Assembly (NCBI RefSeq): GCF_000485595.1
Contig: NW_014577090.1
Span: forward strand, 809,745-873,744
DNA length: 64,000 nucleotides
DNA from: Priapulus caudatus
Taxonomy: Eukaryota > Priapulida > Priapulimorpha > Priapulimorphida > Priapulidae
Direction: 5' to 3'
The translations under genes were made by a program, and so were the position numbers. Below, piece after piece: positions 1 to 10,086 of the stretch (position 1 is its first letter; every line of letters begins with the position of its first letter). A model generated the notes under the pieces. That model did not search any database. It worked only from the letters and a program-made list of their open reading frames with translations, and was not told the DNA's origin.

Positions 1-581
1 TACGTAAATCGTGGTAAATAGGCCTACATATAAAAACGCATTATTTCATTGAAAATCCCCATATTTACGTATTACGTAAACATTAGCTACGTGCTTCGAA
101 CATTGTGTGTGTTTTATTGAGTTGTTCAATGAATGACGCACTCTTTCACTTCCGACAGCGGGTGAAAATGCAGAAAATTTTCTTGTTCGATGCGAAATGC
201 ATCGGCCGTGCATTTCATTATATACGAAAAGCAAACAGTCTCGCGAAACACCTACACGCAGTAACGGGTCACGTCGTTGACGCCCCATTCATGCCCATCA
301 ACGAAGAAGGCGGGGCTTATTCTTATTACGGAGATGCCAAAATGCAACAAAAGTACGTAGCGTAGTGCGCTAAACGGCGTGTTATTTTCGTTTTTGTGCC
401 AAACTCTATCGTAGGAAACCGTTCTAGCCTAGCAGAATGCCCTAGTTCCTGAGATCGGGGATTCCATGCTCGAATAGTATTGTACTTAAAAGTTAGAAGA
501 TAAAGGGGCGGCGTAGACTGTGATTGGAAGACACAAAGTGTCAATCCTCGGCGAGCCTTGGTATCATGGCCGCATCACGTC
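1..581. other. Upstream flank, no exon recognised
   Basis: This stretch should be intron of the phosphoglucomutase gene whose exons start at 1110, or sequence 5' of them. Open frames exist on both strands but none resembles the expected PGM2 N-terminal segment, and none has convincing splice borders. I see no RNA gene or recognisable repeat here. Confidence 0.5.
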
Positions 582-795
582 CAGGGTTCTCCAAGAGCAC
601 TTATAGCCTGGCAGCCCGCCAGGCTATTGTCGAGCCCCGTCATCCTAAAATGCACCCACCACTCTAAATATAGCCACCATGCTAAATATCATAGTCCCCG
701 GACCTCCCTAGCACGCAAGCCGCCTTCGGCGATTTGCAACTAGAACCGTAAAGGCAGCACCCCCATGCTATAATGAAAAAGCTAGGAGAACCCTG
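582..795. mobile_element. MITE, CAGGGTTCTCC family (copy 1)
   Basis: The ends are inverted: CAGGGTTCTCCAAG at the left and CTAGGAGAACCCTG at the right. The element is short, non-coding and lies upstream of the first visible PGM2 exon. A second copy with the same termini is at 17449-17573, so this is a dispersed family. The terminal CAGGG resembles hAT-type or related cut-and-paste elements, but no clear target duplication is visible here. Confidence 0.7.
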
Positions 796-1109
796 TTATC
801 ACCTTATGCTGGAATTCTGACTGCTAAAACTACAACCGGATCTAGAGCGTGTTACATGACACTAGTATTAAAGTGTGCATGGAACTTTATATAGAAATTC
901 TGCATCATTAAATAACATACAATGATCTCAAACATTAAATATCTTTTTATTATTGTTATCATTATGATGATTATTATTATTACAATTATTATTATTATAA
1001 GATATGATGTGCAAATAATGTGTATATTTCAATAGATTCATAGCATTGCTATCTAGAGGTCACATGTCTATACTGAAATAACTTACCCTTTTCCATTTCC
1101 TCCATACAG

Positions 1110-4100
1110 GTGGGCTAATCTAGTGGCAGCTATATTCATCAATCTTGGAGTGAAGGTCTACCTGTTCTCTCGCATCGTGCCAACTCCGTTTGTGGTGAGG
1201 CTGCTAAACTTGTGAAATGGAAACATATATGCCCGCCATCCATGTCAGGACATACATGTCCTGAACCTACACTCACAGTATCGATACTCATTGACTGTAT
1301 AGGTTTTGTGCAGTAGTTTTACAACTAGTCAGAAAGACAACTGAGCTATTTGCCTGGTCATATGTTTGATGATCATATATACTAGAGAATTTTGCTTTCT
1401 AACTGAAATATTTCCTAGCAGCAACTGTTGGCTGATGTGCTTATTATCACTATCTCTCCTTCACTCGCAGCCATACAGTGTGCTTAACCTAGGCTGCGAT
1501 GCAGGCATCATGGTCACTGCTTCCCACAATCCAAAGAACGACAACGGCTACAAGGTTTACTGGGACAATGGAGCACAGGTACCCTCGTGCACACCCACCT
1601 CATGCTAGTGCTAATAGGGTCTATGTCCCCCAGGTTACTGCCGGAACGTGCCATGGGTACGGTCCGGTATACCGGAACGTACCCTGGTACTAAATACTAC
1701 TATCTAATATGCCGGACCGTACCTCGCCTACTCCACTAACGAGTCTAGGGAGTCGCCTACGCCTACTCCCTAACCCTAACCCTAACCATGTCCGCTAGAT
1801 AGTTACCAGGGTACGTTCCGGCAGTACCCTGGGGGACATAGACCCTATGAGCCATGCTAGCTTACACCCCCTCACACACACCACCATCACACTAGCTTCA
1901 GCTCTCCCCTACACTAGGCTTCTGTAACGGGTTAGGATAAAAAAATCGAACACGAATAGTAAAACGCATATGGCCAATTTTAAAATATCTTGTTTCTCTG
2001 CAACGTTATAGTTTGGTTAAAAAAGGTTGAGGTAAGCCATATTAGGTTAGACTACCAACGCCATCTGGTGTCATTCTCATTCTTCTACTGGTGTGATGTT
2101 TGGTTGTCAGGTTGCAGCAATGTGTATGATTGGCCAGCATGGTTAAATAAATCTTACATAGAATATTAGAATTAATCTTTGTATCATGCGTTGACTATGA
2201 ATTCGTTCTTTCTGTTTAACGGTTTCAGATCATCTCACCTCATGACAAAGGCATCCAGGCGTGCATCCTCGAAAATCTAACCCCACTTGCCTCATCGTGG
2301 GATGCGACCTTGCCAAAGACCAGTCCGCTCAGGGTGGACCCTTTACAACAAATCATGGAGAGTTACTACAGGGACATCCTCAGTCTGGCATTGCACAAGT
2401 GAGTAATGTATCCAGAAATAATAAATTAAGTTAACGCTGCATGGAAATTACATTTGATGAGTTCCACGTCTGCATCACCAGTAGCTGTAGTAGTGCTAAT
2501 GTTTGCTGAGTGACAATGATGTTCTAATTGCATCGCTATTGATTGCTGTTTATATAACATAGTAGTTAGCCGGTAGACTTGCACTAGCATTCATCCACAC
2601 GAACATTCATGTGTCCATCCGTCCACCATCAGCCGGTCAGCAGTAGAAGCGCAAAATCTGGTCAGCAAGAATCAAAGTGCAATTTTTCCGGTGACATTAT
2701 GCGTGATTCTGTTGTGTAGAAGCACTAACGTCAACTCTCCGCTGAAGTTCACCTACACCGCCATGCATGGAGTCGGCTACAACTATGTGGTGGAAGCTTA
2801 CAAGGCGTTTGGCTTTAACCCTCCGATCCCGGTGAAGGAGCAGGTATGAGTAGTGAAGGATGTCCTGCTACTGGTGGCTGTTACTTGGTTCTTCCATTAC
2901 AAATAACCAAGAGCCCGTGAACTATAGTTAAGTGCATGAAATATATTATTTATATGCTCGTGAAATAATCCTTTACAAATTGTTGATAATCTAATAACGA
3001 TATTTGTCGTACAGCGAGATTTAGTTAGGATTCCAGCTAGGATTTTCTGTAATGCCTAGTGCACACTACATTTGTCAAGACATGTACATGCTTGCAGGTG
3101 ACCAGATGGCCTTATTGCTCAGTAGGTGGTCAATCGGGCTCATCTATTGAGTCTGCGCTGACTGTAGGTGACCATCATGGAGGACATGTACCAGACGCGA
3201 CTCGTCGATGCTAACTTAGCTGTTCGAATACTCCATAGGTGGAGCCGGATCCAGAATTCCCGACGGTGAAGTTCCCAAATCCAGAGGAAGGCAAGAGCGC
3301 ACTTGACCTCGCCATGGCAACAGCAGATGCTCACGGTAGCACGGTGATCATCGCTAACGACCCGGATGCTGACCGCCTCGCGATCGCAGAGAAGCAGTCA
3401 TGGTACGCGCTGCCACCTGTGAGCACGCGTCACTGCCGTGTTAGTAGCATCACTGATCTTAAAACTAAGACTGCAGTGGATGTCGTTGTTGTTTGTGTTG
3501 TCATGGTAATTGCATTATAGATGCATAGCGATGGTTTTGAATTTGAAAGGCATGTTTATAGTATGAGTGGATTCTGGTCTTTACTGGCCACATGTTTAGA
3601 TATGGTAGCAGTCGGGTGACATGACTTCACATATAATTTATTGTTTGTCAATAATTTTTTATCTGACTGTCTGTTGTGTTGATAGTTTGCAATCTTTTAT
3701 ATGCATACCAGTGGCACATGGAAGGTGTTCAGTGGAAACGAGATGGGTGCATTGTTCGGTTGGTGGCTGTGGACATGCTATAAAGAGAAGTACCCTGACA
3801 GTCCGGGTAAGCTAATACATCCCATCGACATGCGTTTAGGAAATTATCCTCTAACGTTGCTTTGGTATAAAATATTAAAAATAATAGATAAAGGTAACAG
3901 ACACAAATAACAGTCAATGTCGTTACATGTCTTTGATAATCTGGTAGATATGGAAGCTGCCTTGTGTTGTATAACTGTACTCACTTTGTGGGAATATCAC
4001 TTTGGATAGTATAGTATGGTTTGGATAGTATGTGGATAGTATTGTTGAATATCACTTTGGATAGTACAGCTACCAATTAACTGCATGGGAAGTCATGGAA

Positions 4101-7100
4101 GATTTAAACCCATGCCCTTACCCCTGCCTCCTCTCCAGTTGTCCCACATCACCACCAGAACCACGATGACGACTGCCGCCGCCGCCGCCACCACCAACTC
4201 CCACCACCGTTAGTTTCACCACCCTCACCATTGCTACATGCCCCCTGCTGATCTCCCTTAATTTTTTTTTCGGTTACTTTATTTTATACTGGACTCAAGG
4301 GTTTAAATCTACATCAGTAGAACCCACTCCAGGAAATCTGGCTCGGTCCAGTTTTTAGCAGCTCTTATTGCACAATTTATTGAAGCAGATTTTTCACGAC
4401 TGTATGCCCTTACTAACATCAACCTGTCACGGTTACGCCAACTAGGTGGGTTTTTTACGTGGTCATCTGAGCCACGTAAACACAAATATTAACAAGTAAT
4501 ATTTGCCTGTGGCTGTGTGTGCGTATGTGTTGCAGCATCAGACGTGTGGATGATCAGCAGCACTGTGAGCACCATGGTGCTGCGATCCATAGCTAAGAAG
4601 GAGGGATTCCACCACGCAGTATGTAGATGTCCATCGGCCCCTCGCTCCCTCGTGCCTCTTAGTGTCGCTGAAGGGGTCGTTGTCGTATCAGGTACTACAT
4701 ATATGTACCCAAAGTACATATATGTATACACAAAGTGTACCAGACTTGTACTACAGAAGTGTACCCTAACCCTAAACATACTTCATATAAAAATATAAAC
4801 ATAATACTAAACAACCTAGAACTACCTCGGGTACATATATGTAGTACCTGATACGACAATGACCCTTCGTGCCTTAGTGTCACGAATGTGCGAAATAACT
4901 CTTAACTTAACTCTCTTTCCCACTGCTAAATATTGGTTAACTACTGTGCTAACAACGTGTATACTTGCACGCGTAATGTATAATGGTTAACCGCTGTGCT
5001 AACTAGCTTGTTCATGCACACGTTCTGATGATGATAGGGTAATGCCCAGTAATGTTCCTTGAACAGTTGGTAATTTTGGCATGTTGAATTGCAATGTAAT
5101 AGAATTGTATTCGTGGTCATAGAGTTTGTTTTGTGTGCATTTAGCTGAAGATTTGTGTGTGTGTGTGTGTCTGTGTGTACGTGCGTGCGTGCGTGCGTGC
5201 GACTGTGTGTGTGTGTGTGTATGTCTGTTTGTGTATGTGTGTGTGTGTGCACGTGTGTGCACGTGTACTTTTGAGTGCGTGCGTACTTTTGAATGTGCAC
5301 GCGTACTTTTGAGTGTGCACGCGTACTTTTTGAGTGTGCACGCGTACTTTGGAGTGTGCATGCGTACTTTTGAGTGTGCGCGTGTGTGCGCCTGTGTGTG
5401 CATGTGTATGAATTTAAGGTGTGTGCATCAACATGTATCATGCATGTGTGTCTGTGTCGGTGTCTGTATGCGTATGCATCTGTGCATATGTGTGCGTGGG
5501 TGGGTAGGAAAATGTAGCACCAAGGGTTCGTAACTGAACGTTGGGGTTTGCAGGACACACTCACTGGTTTCAAGTGGATGGCAAACGAGACAGTAAAGCT
5601 ACAGAAGCAGGGCAAAGTTGTGCTTCTGGCATTTGAAGAGTCTATAGGTAACATAAACGTCGTTGTCGTGCTTGTCCTGCACTTGTCACTGCACTCTCTC
5701 TCTCTCTCTTGTCTAGCTTTAGTGAATGACTATGATCACTAGCTTGTACCCTGATTTCAGGCGACACTCTCGGGTTTTAAGTGGATGGCAAACAAGGCCC
5801 TTGATCTCAGGGCAGATGGGAAAACGGTGTTGTTAGCATTTGAGGAGGCAATTGGTAGGTGATGGACTAGCCAACAGATACAGGGGTTGAAATTAACATG
5901 AGTCCGCAGTCAAGTGTTTTCTGTTTTACTGCTCGGGCTCTCTGATTTGTCAATCAGAATGTCCGTGACATGCCCTAAAATTTCTACTTTAAAAATCTAA
6001 TTATATAAGAACATTGAAAACATTACATTAGATGCTTTCAGCGTGTTATAGACACAGCAGATAACACAAGCATTTATGTCATTTCAGCAATTCTACTTTT
6101 GTTTCATTTGTTATTGCTACTTTTAGTTTTATATTAAAAACTGCAGACTCCCTCATATTGAGGACATGGAGTATGTTGGACTCTATTTATGAAAAGTTTA
6201 TTTCTACCCCTGCAGTTTTGACTGAGTGTGCTTGCAGTGATGCTTAGTATTTATTAGGTGTGATAACATAACTCTGGGTGAACAGATTTTGGTATACAAA
6301 CTGCATCGACTGTACATCTTAGTGTGTATGTGTAGTTTTAGGGCAAACTCAGTTTTGGTATATTCAATTCTGTCGTTCACTGCTCATTGTGCCTAGTGAT
6401 GACTTGCATGGATTTTATGGTAATTGATTCTTATATCGGAATATGCGCAACACCGTTGTCTTTTCCTATCAGGGATAGGAAGTCCGGTCTGGTGAGTAAG
6501 CGTGAGTGTGGGGGTGTTTGACTGTGTTTGAATCTACAGGCTTCATGTGTGGCTGTCGAGTTCTGGATAAGGATGGCATCAGTGCTGCAGTGGTGATGAG
6601 TGAGATGGCAACACAGCTGGCATATAAAGGAATCTCTATCACCCAGCAGCTGGACAACATATACAAGATGTAAGTATTCACTGTTAGACAACATATATGA
6701 GATGTATTTGTAGTAAGGCAAATATAAATTATGTAAGTATTTGCGTAGTTAGTTTTTGTATTGAGTTTTCCCATCCTGCTCTCAGTGCTGCTGGTGCCAA
6801 TAATGGTGATAATGATCAAGATGGTGGTGGATTGCAGAGATGAGGGAGAGAGCTGCAGCTAAACTTCATGCTAATAACTGTAAAGCTGTTATTTTGTTTT
6901 GTAGATATGGTTACCACATCACCAACAACTCGTACTACATCTGCCACGACCAAACAGTCATTGATGCCATGTTCCAGAGAATTAGGGATTATGAAGGAAC
7001 CGGATCTGTAAGCTCTGAAGCCACATTTGTTAGCGATACAGTTTGGAGGAAAGAGAAAAGAAAGTGTAATGTTGATATCATTTTATGCAAATTGCTGTGT

Positions 7101-8409
7101 TGGTTTAACCAATTATTAATCTAATTAAAAGTTATCAATCTAAAAATAGCTTAACTTGAGATGTACCCAGACTTTTCACTTTCTCTCTAGCATCCAAAGG
7201 CTTGCGGTAAATATGAGATTAAGAACATCAGAGATCTAACTACAGGTTATGACAACAACCAGCCTGACAACAAGCCAGTAAGTGTCAGTGGCCTTGCTAG
7301 GATTGTAAGACTTGCTAAAGCTAAAGACACACCAAGCTCCCGGACCGGGCCGGACGCTGCCGGACTGATCCGGGGAGAGATCCTTGTTGGGTCCTGGACG
7401 GTCCTGGACGGTCCGGCCCGGTCCGGGGTGGTCCTTGATGGTCCTGCGTATTCCGGGATATCGCCCCGGAAGTTTTAAACTGTTTAAAATTTCCGGGGTG
7501 ATCCGGGACGGTCCGGGAAGTTTTCCCCATCCGGGGTGGTCCTGGACGGTCCGTGGCGCGTCCGTGGTAGGTCCGGGACAGTCCGTAGTGGCACCGTGTT
7601 GAACCGGGCCCATCCGTGGCCATCCGTGTCGTTTTTGTCGGCCACGGATCACTACGGATCAAGGCGGACCCAACACGGATTGGAGCACGGATGGGCCAGG
7701 ACGGGGCCGGACCAGGCCGGATCAGGTCCGTGGCGGTCCGAGGCAGTCCGGGGCGGTCTGTAGTGACTCCGTGCTGGGGCCGGCTTCATCCGGGCTCAAT
7801 CCAGGATGGTCCGTGGCGCTGCCGTGCTGGTCCGGCCCGATCCGGCCCTATGATGTTTTTTTTCACCCGGATCGCCACGGATTATAAATTTTACGGTCCG
7901 GGGAGATCCTGCCCCATCCGCGGTAATCCGTGGACAGTCCGGCCCCAGTGTGACTTTAGCTTAATGATCCTACCTATTTTACATGTGAACAAATATTTTC
8001 CAATCATCAGCTAACGTTCGGTGTATCCCACTTTTTGTGTATAACTTGACGATGCTATTTCGATTGAATCTGACATTCAGTTGAAAATTGAAATGATTTT
8101 TTGACTAAAAACTTGAGACTGTTTGAATCTCAACATTGAGCATTGTAATATTGCACGAGAAAAATTGTCAATGATGAAATCTGTCACAATCGTCCATATC
8201 ATTCATACTATTATTATTGCCTGAATTAATTAAATATTCTCACACTATGGGCATTTTGTAGATTCTACCTGTGGATCCAAAGAGTCACATGATCACATTT
8301 ACATTTACAAATGGTTGTGTAGCCACAATCCGCACGAGCGGAACCGAGCCGAAGATAAAATACTACGCAGAGATCTGTGCTGATCCATCAAATGGGTAAG
8401 TCTACAAGC

Positions 8410-8458
<49 letters not shown>

Positions 8459-8860
8459 CACACACAAATGCATATCCGTGATGATCCATCAAAGGGGTAA
8501 ATCTACACACACGCACGCACCCCACCTACACAAACACGCACGCACCCACCTACGCAAACACGCACGCACCCACCTACGCACATGCACATGCACACGCACA
8601 CACACACACCACATCTGTGCTGATCCATTAAAGGGGTAAGTTTATACACATAGTACGTAAATAAGTGCAATAGAGTGTAGTGCTGGCATGCAAATGAATT
8701 TTTGCACAATAATAAGAATCATATGTGAGGTAAGTCATGGTGTTGTGGTTGCAGGCAGGACAGGTCGGCTGTCGAGGCAGAACTCAACGATCTTGTCACG
8801 TCCATGGTCACTCGCTTCTTCCAACCAGAACGCAACAACCTGATCGCCCGTAGCAACTAA
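1110..8860 (+). CDS. PGM2: PGM2-type phosphoglucomutase/phosphopentomutase, 3' part of a split gene
   Basis: Enzyme of the alpha-D-phosphohexomutase superfamily. PGM2 interconverts ribose/deoxyribose 1- and 5-phosphates, and its paralogue PGM2L1 makes glucose 1,6-bisphosphate, in the cytosol. Coding exons: 1110-1194, 1471-1578, 2229-2398, 2720-2843, 3239-3402, 3712-3806, 4536-4618, then 5554-5647 or 5761-5854, 6540-6669, 6905-7007, 7191-7277, 8262-8395, 8755-8860 (stop TAA). All junctions are GT..AG and all phases agree, giving 493 codons. Diagnostic motifs are the phosphoserine loop [16 protein letters not shown] (exon 1471), the metal loop NDPDADRLA (exon 3239), the sugar loop FEE(S/A)IG (exons 5554/5761) and the phosphate-binding [14 protein letters not shown] (exon 8262). 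Human PGM2 is 612 residues, so about 120 residues lie upstream. It could instead be a PGM2L1-type enzyme; the sequence does not separate the two. Confidence 0.96.
1471..1578 (+). CDS. PGM2: PGM2 exon with catalytic phosphoserine
   Basis: This 36-codon, phase-0 exon is preceded by a CGCAG acceptor. It encodes [16 protein letters not shown]; the Ser of ASHNP is the residue phosphorylated in the catalytic cycle of this superfamily. Nothing in the motif suggests loss of activity. Confidence 0.96.
1617..1845. mobile_element. Fold-back MITE with telomere-like core (family T, copy 1)
   Basis: Inside the PGM2 intron after exon 1471-1578. The inverted ends are GGGTCTATGTCCCCCAGG and CCTGGGGGACATAGACCC, each flanked by TA, which fits a Tc1/mariner-type target duplication. 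Long inner arms carry CCGGAACGTACCCTGG and its reverse. The middle holds TAACCCTAACCCTAACC. No coding capacity. Confidence 0.8.
3239..3402 (+). CDS. PGM2: PGM2 exon with Mg2+ loop
   Basis: It encodes the conserved [14 protein letters not shown] stretch followed by [15 protein letters not shown]. The three Asp of DPDAD bind the catalytic magnesium in the family. It begins after CATAG and ends at a GTACGC donor in phase 2, matching the exon at 3712. Confidence 0.95.
4674..4865. mobile_element. Fold-back element with telomere-like core (separate family)
   Basis: Immediately downstream of PGM2 exon 4536-4618. The inverted arms of about 36 bp start GGGTCGTTGTCGTATCAGG and are almost perfect. The core holds GTACCCTAACCCTAAAC. 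The flanks share a near-repeat, CGTGCC..TTAGTGTC, on both sides, which may be a duplication made at insertion. Confidence 0.7.
5148..5520. repeat. GT/GC microsatellite and GTACTTTTGAGTGTGCACGC minisatellite
   Basis: An intron of PGM2 filled with GTGT and GTGC runs. At about 5268-5380 there is a roughly 20-bp tandem unit, CGTACTTTTGAGTGTGCA. All long frames over it are products of the repeat. Confidence 0.85.
5554..5647 (+). CDS. PGM2: PGM2 alternative exon A (FEESIG form)
   Basis: A 94-nt exon encoding [14 protein letters not shown]...LLAFEESIG, bordered by TTTGCAG and GTAACA. It starts in phase 0 and leaves one base over. It covers the same protein segment as exon B at 5761, with which I count 21 identical residues of 32. 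The loop reads E-E-S, as in the sugar-binding loop of PGM1 (GEES). Confidence 0.9.
5761..5854 (+). CDS. PGM2: PGM2 alternative exon B (FEEAIG form)
   Basis: A 94-nt exon encoding [14 protein letters not shown]...LLAFEEAIG, with a TTTCAG acceptor and GTAGGT donor and the same phases as exon A. Only 113 nt separate the two. Including both would add 188 nt and shift the frame, so one mRNA can carry only one. The loop reads E-E-A, as in human PGM2. Confidence 0.9.
5855..6539 (+). other. PGM2 intron after the alternative exon pair
   Basis: AT-rich intron of 685 bp with no recognisable element. It would be the natural place for sequences that pair with competing sites near exons A and B, but I could not identify such a pair by eye. 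Confidence 0.5.
7319..7961. mobile_element. TIR element with GC-rich degenerate GGTCCGG array
   Basis: Lies in the PGM2 intron before exon 8262. The ends are AGCTAAAGACACACC at the left and GTGTGACTTTAGCT at the right, inverted to each other, and both flanks read TAA. A 3-bp TAA duplication fits PIF/Harbinger-type elements. The interior is about 600 bp of degenerate repeats of GGTCCGGG and GGATCCG-like words. The proline/glycine-rich frames over it are artefacts of that repeat. Confidence 0.65.
8402..8620. repeat. CGCACG/CACA microsatellite with repeated exon-end sequence
   Basis: CACGCACG and CACACA runs in the last PGM2 intron. The end of the preceding exon, GATCCATCAAATGGGTAAG, recurs twice in slightly altered form (about 8484 and 8621). 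This suggests tandem duplication of the splice-donor region together with the microsatellite. Confidence 0.75.
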
Positions 8861-9497
8861 TAAACTGCCGACAGGTGGCACCATCCGGTGAGCATTATTC
8901 ATGGCTAGTGCATGTGCTTTGACCTGCTGCTTGTGGTTGTAGCGATGTATATGTGTGAGGCAGTGTTAAATCATGTATTACATGGAAACTGTTCAATCAG
9001 TTCTGAAAAACAATTGGATAAACCCTATCTTTCCGTTTCTGTCTCCCGACAAAATGTACTATTCAGCTGAAATTATTTGACGTATAAAACGTTTATTTCC
9101 TACACACACTGAGGGCTATGGTTAAATTCATGGAGAATGTTATGATGGATGTAAGATGAGAACTATGATGGATAGATTACAGGTGATAGCTCATACGAAG
9201 GTATATAGGATAGCACTATGTTGTGTTGAAATAGAACCAAAACGTATCAGGGCATGTACTTTAATTATTTTAGTGATGTGTAGTTTGTATTTATATTGTA
9301 TCCGAGTATCACTATTCTACTGTTGCTAGATTGTATTAGATGTCTGCATGTGCGTGAACATATGAATGTAGAGAAGGTATATCAGCTCTGTACAGATATC
9401 TTTCAAGCAGAGATATCAGATATAGATAGGTCACAAAAATAATGATGTTTATGTAGGTGTGTGTATGTGTGCTAGATGCAGATATTGGTATAAATAG
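8861..9497. other. PGM2 3' flank
   Basis: AT-rich non-coding sequence after the PGM2 stop. AATAAA-like signals are weak: AATAAAC directly overlaps the stop region. No gene recognised. A noisy inverted copy lies at about 10.16-10.83 kb. Confidence 0.5.
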
Positions 9498-9543
9498 TAT
9501 CAGGAGTAAGATAATATAGATCTATATTATCTTACTCCTGATA
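9498..9543. repeat. Perfect 46-bp palindrome
   Basis: TATCAGGAGTAAGATAATATA is followed by GATC and then its exact reverse complement. It could extrude as a cruciform. A degraded copy is at about 10124-10167 in the right arm of the large inverted repeat. Confidence 0.85.
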
Positions 9544-9578
9544 GTATGCACACAGACACAAAATAATAGTCACTATAA

Positions 9579-10086
9579 CAGGCCCGTAGCCAGCTTTCTA
9601 TTGGGGGGGGTTCGTTTTTCAATATTGGCAATTTGCTCGGCAGGGGCGTGTACAGGATTTGTACCAGGGGGGGTCTAACCGTAACCCAAAGTTGCGAGCA
9701 CGCGAAAAGGGGGTCTGGGGGGCACTCCCCCAGAAATTTTTAAAATTAGACCCTCTCAAGATGCGTTTTCTGGCGAGCAAGGGGGGTCCGGACTCCCTGG
9801 ACCCCTGTACACGCCCCTGCTCCTCGCGCGGCGCTGTAAGCCGACCAGGCGATGAGAGCCAAGGCGACTGCCGAGCGGGGGGAGGGTGTGCGGGAGGGGG
9901 TGTGTTCACTGGTCACCTCCCGCACGATGGAGCATTTGCAGATTATTACATCTGAAATGGAGCCGACCCGAGGTTGAAATTCTTGCAAAATTTTCAAATT
10001 ATTATTTTTTTGCTTGGGGGTGCGGGGGACGGCCTCGGGGGCGGGTCGTTTCGAACCCCCCGAACCCCCCTGCGCTACGGGGCCTG
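9579..10086. mobile_element. MITE, CAGGCCCGTAGC family, with nested MITE
   Basis: Starts CAGGCCCGTAGCCAGC and ends GCTACGGGGCCTG. A second element is nested at 9641-9819 with ends CAGGGGCGTGTACAG and CTGTACACGCCCCTG. The left flank is CTATAA. The reverse complement of 9579-9735 recurs at 12351-12506 and is followed there by CTATAA. No transposase is encoded. Confidence 0.7.

Noticed and set aside
7236-8014. Long proline/glycine/arginine-rich frames in the PGM2 intron
   Set aside because: They follow the GGTCCGG repeat in several frames and both strands and have no start or splice context.
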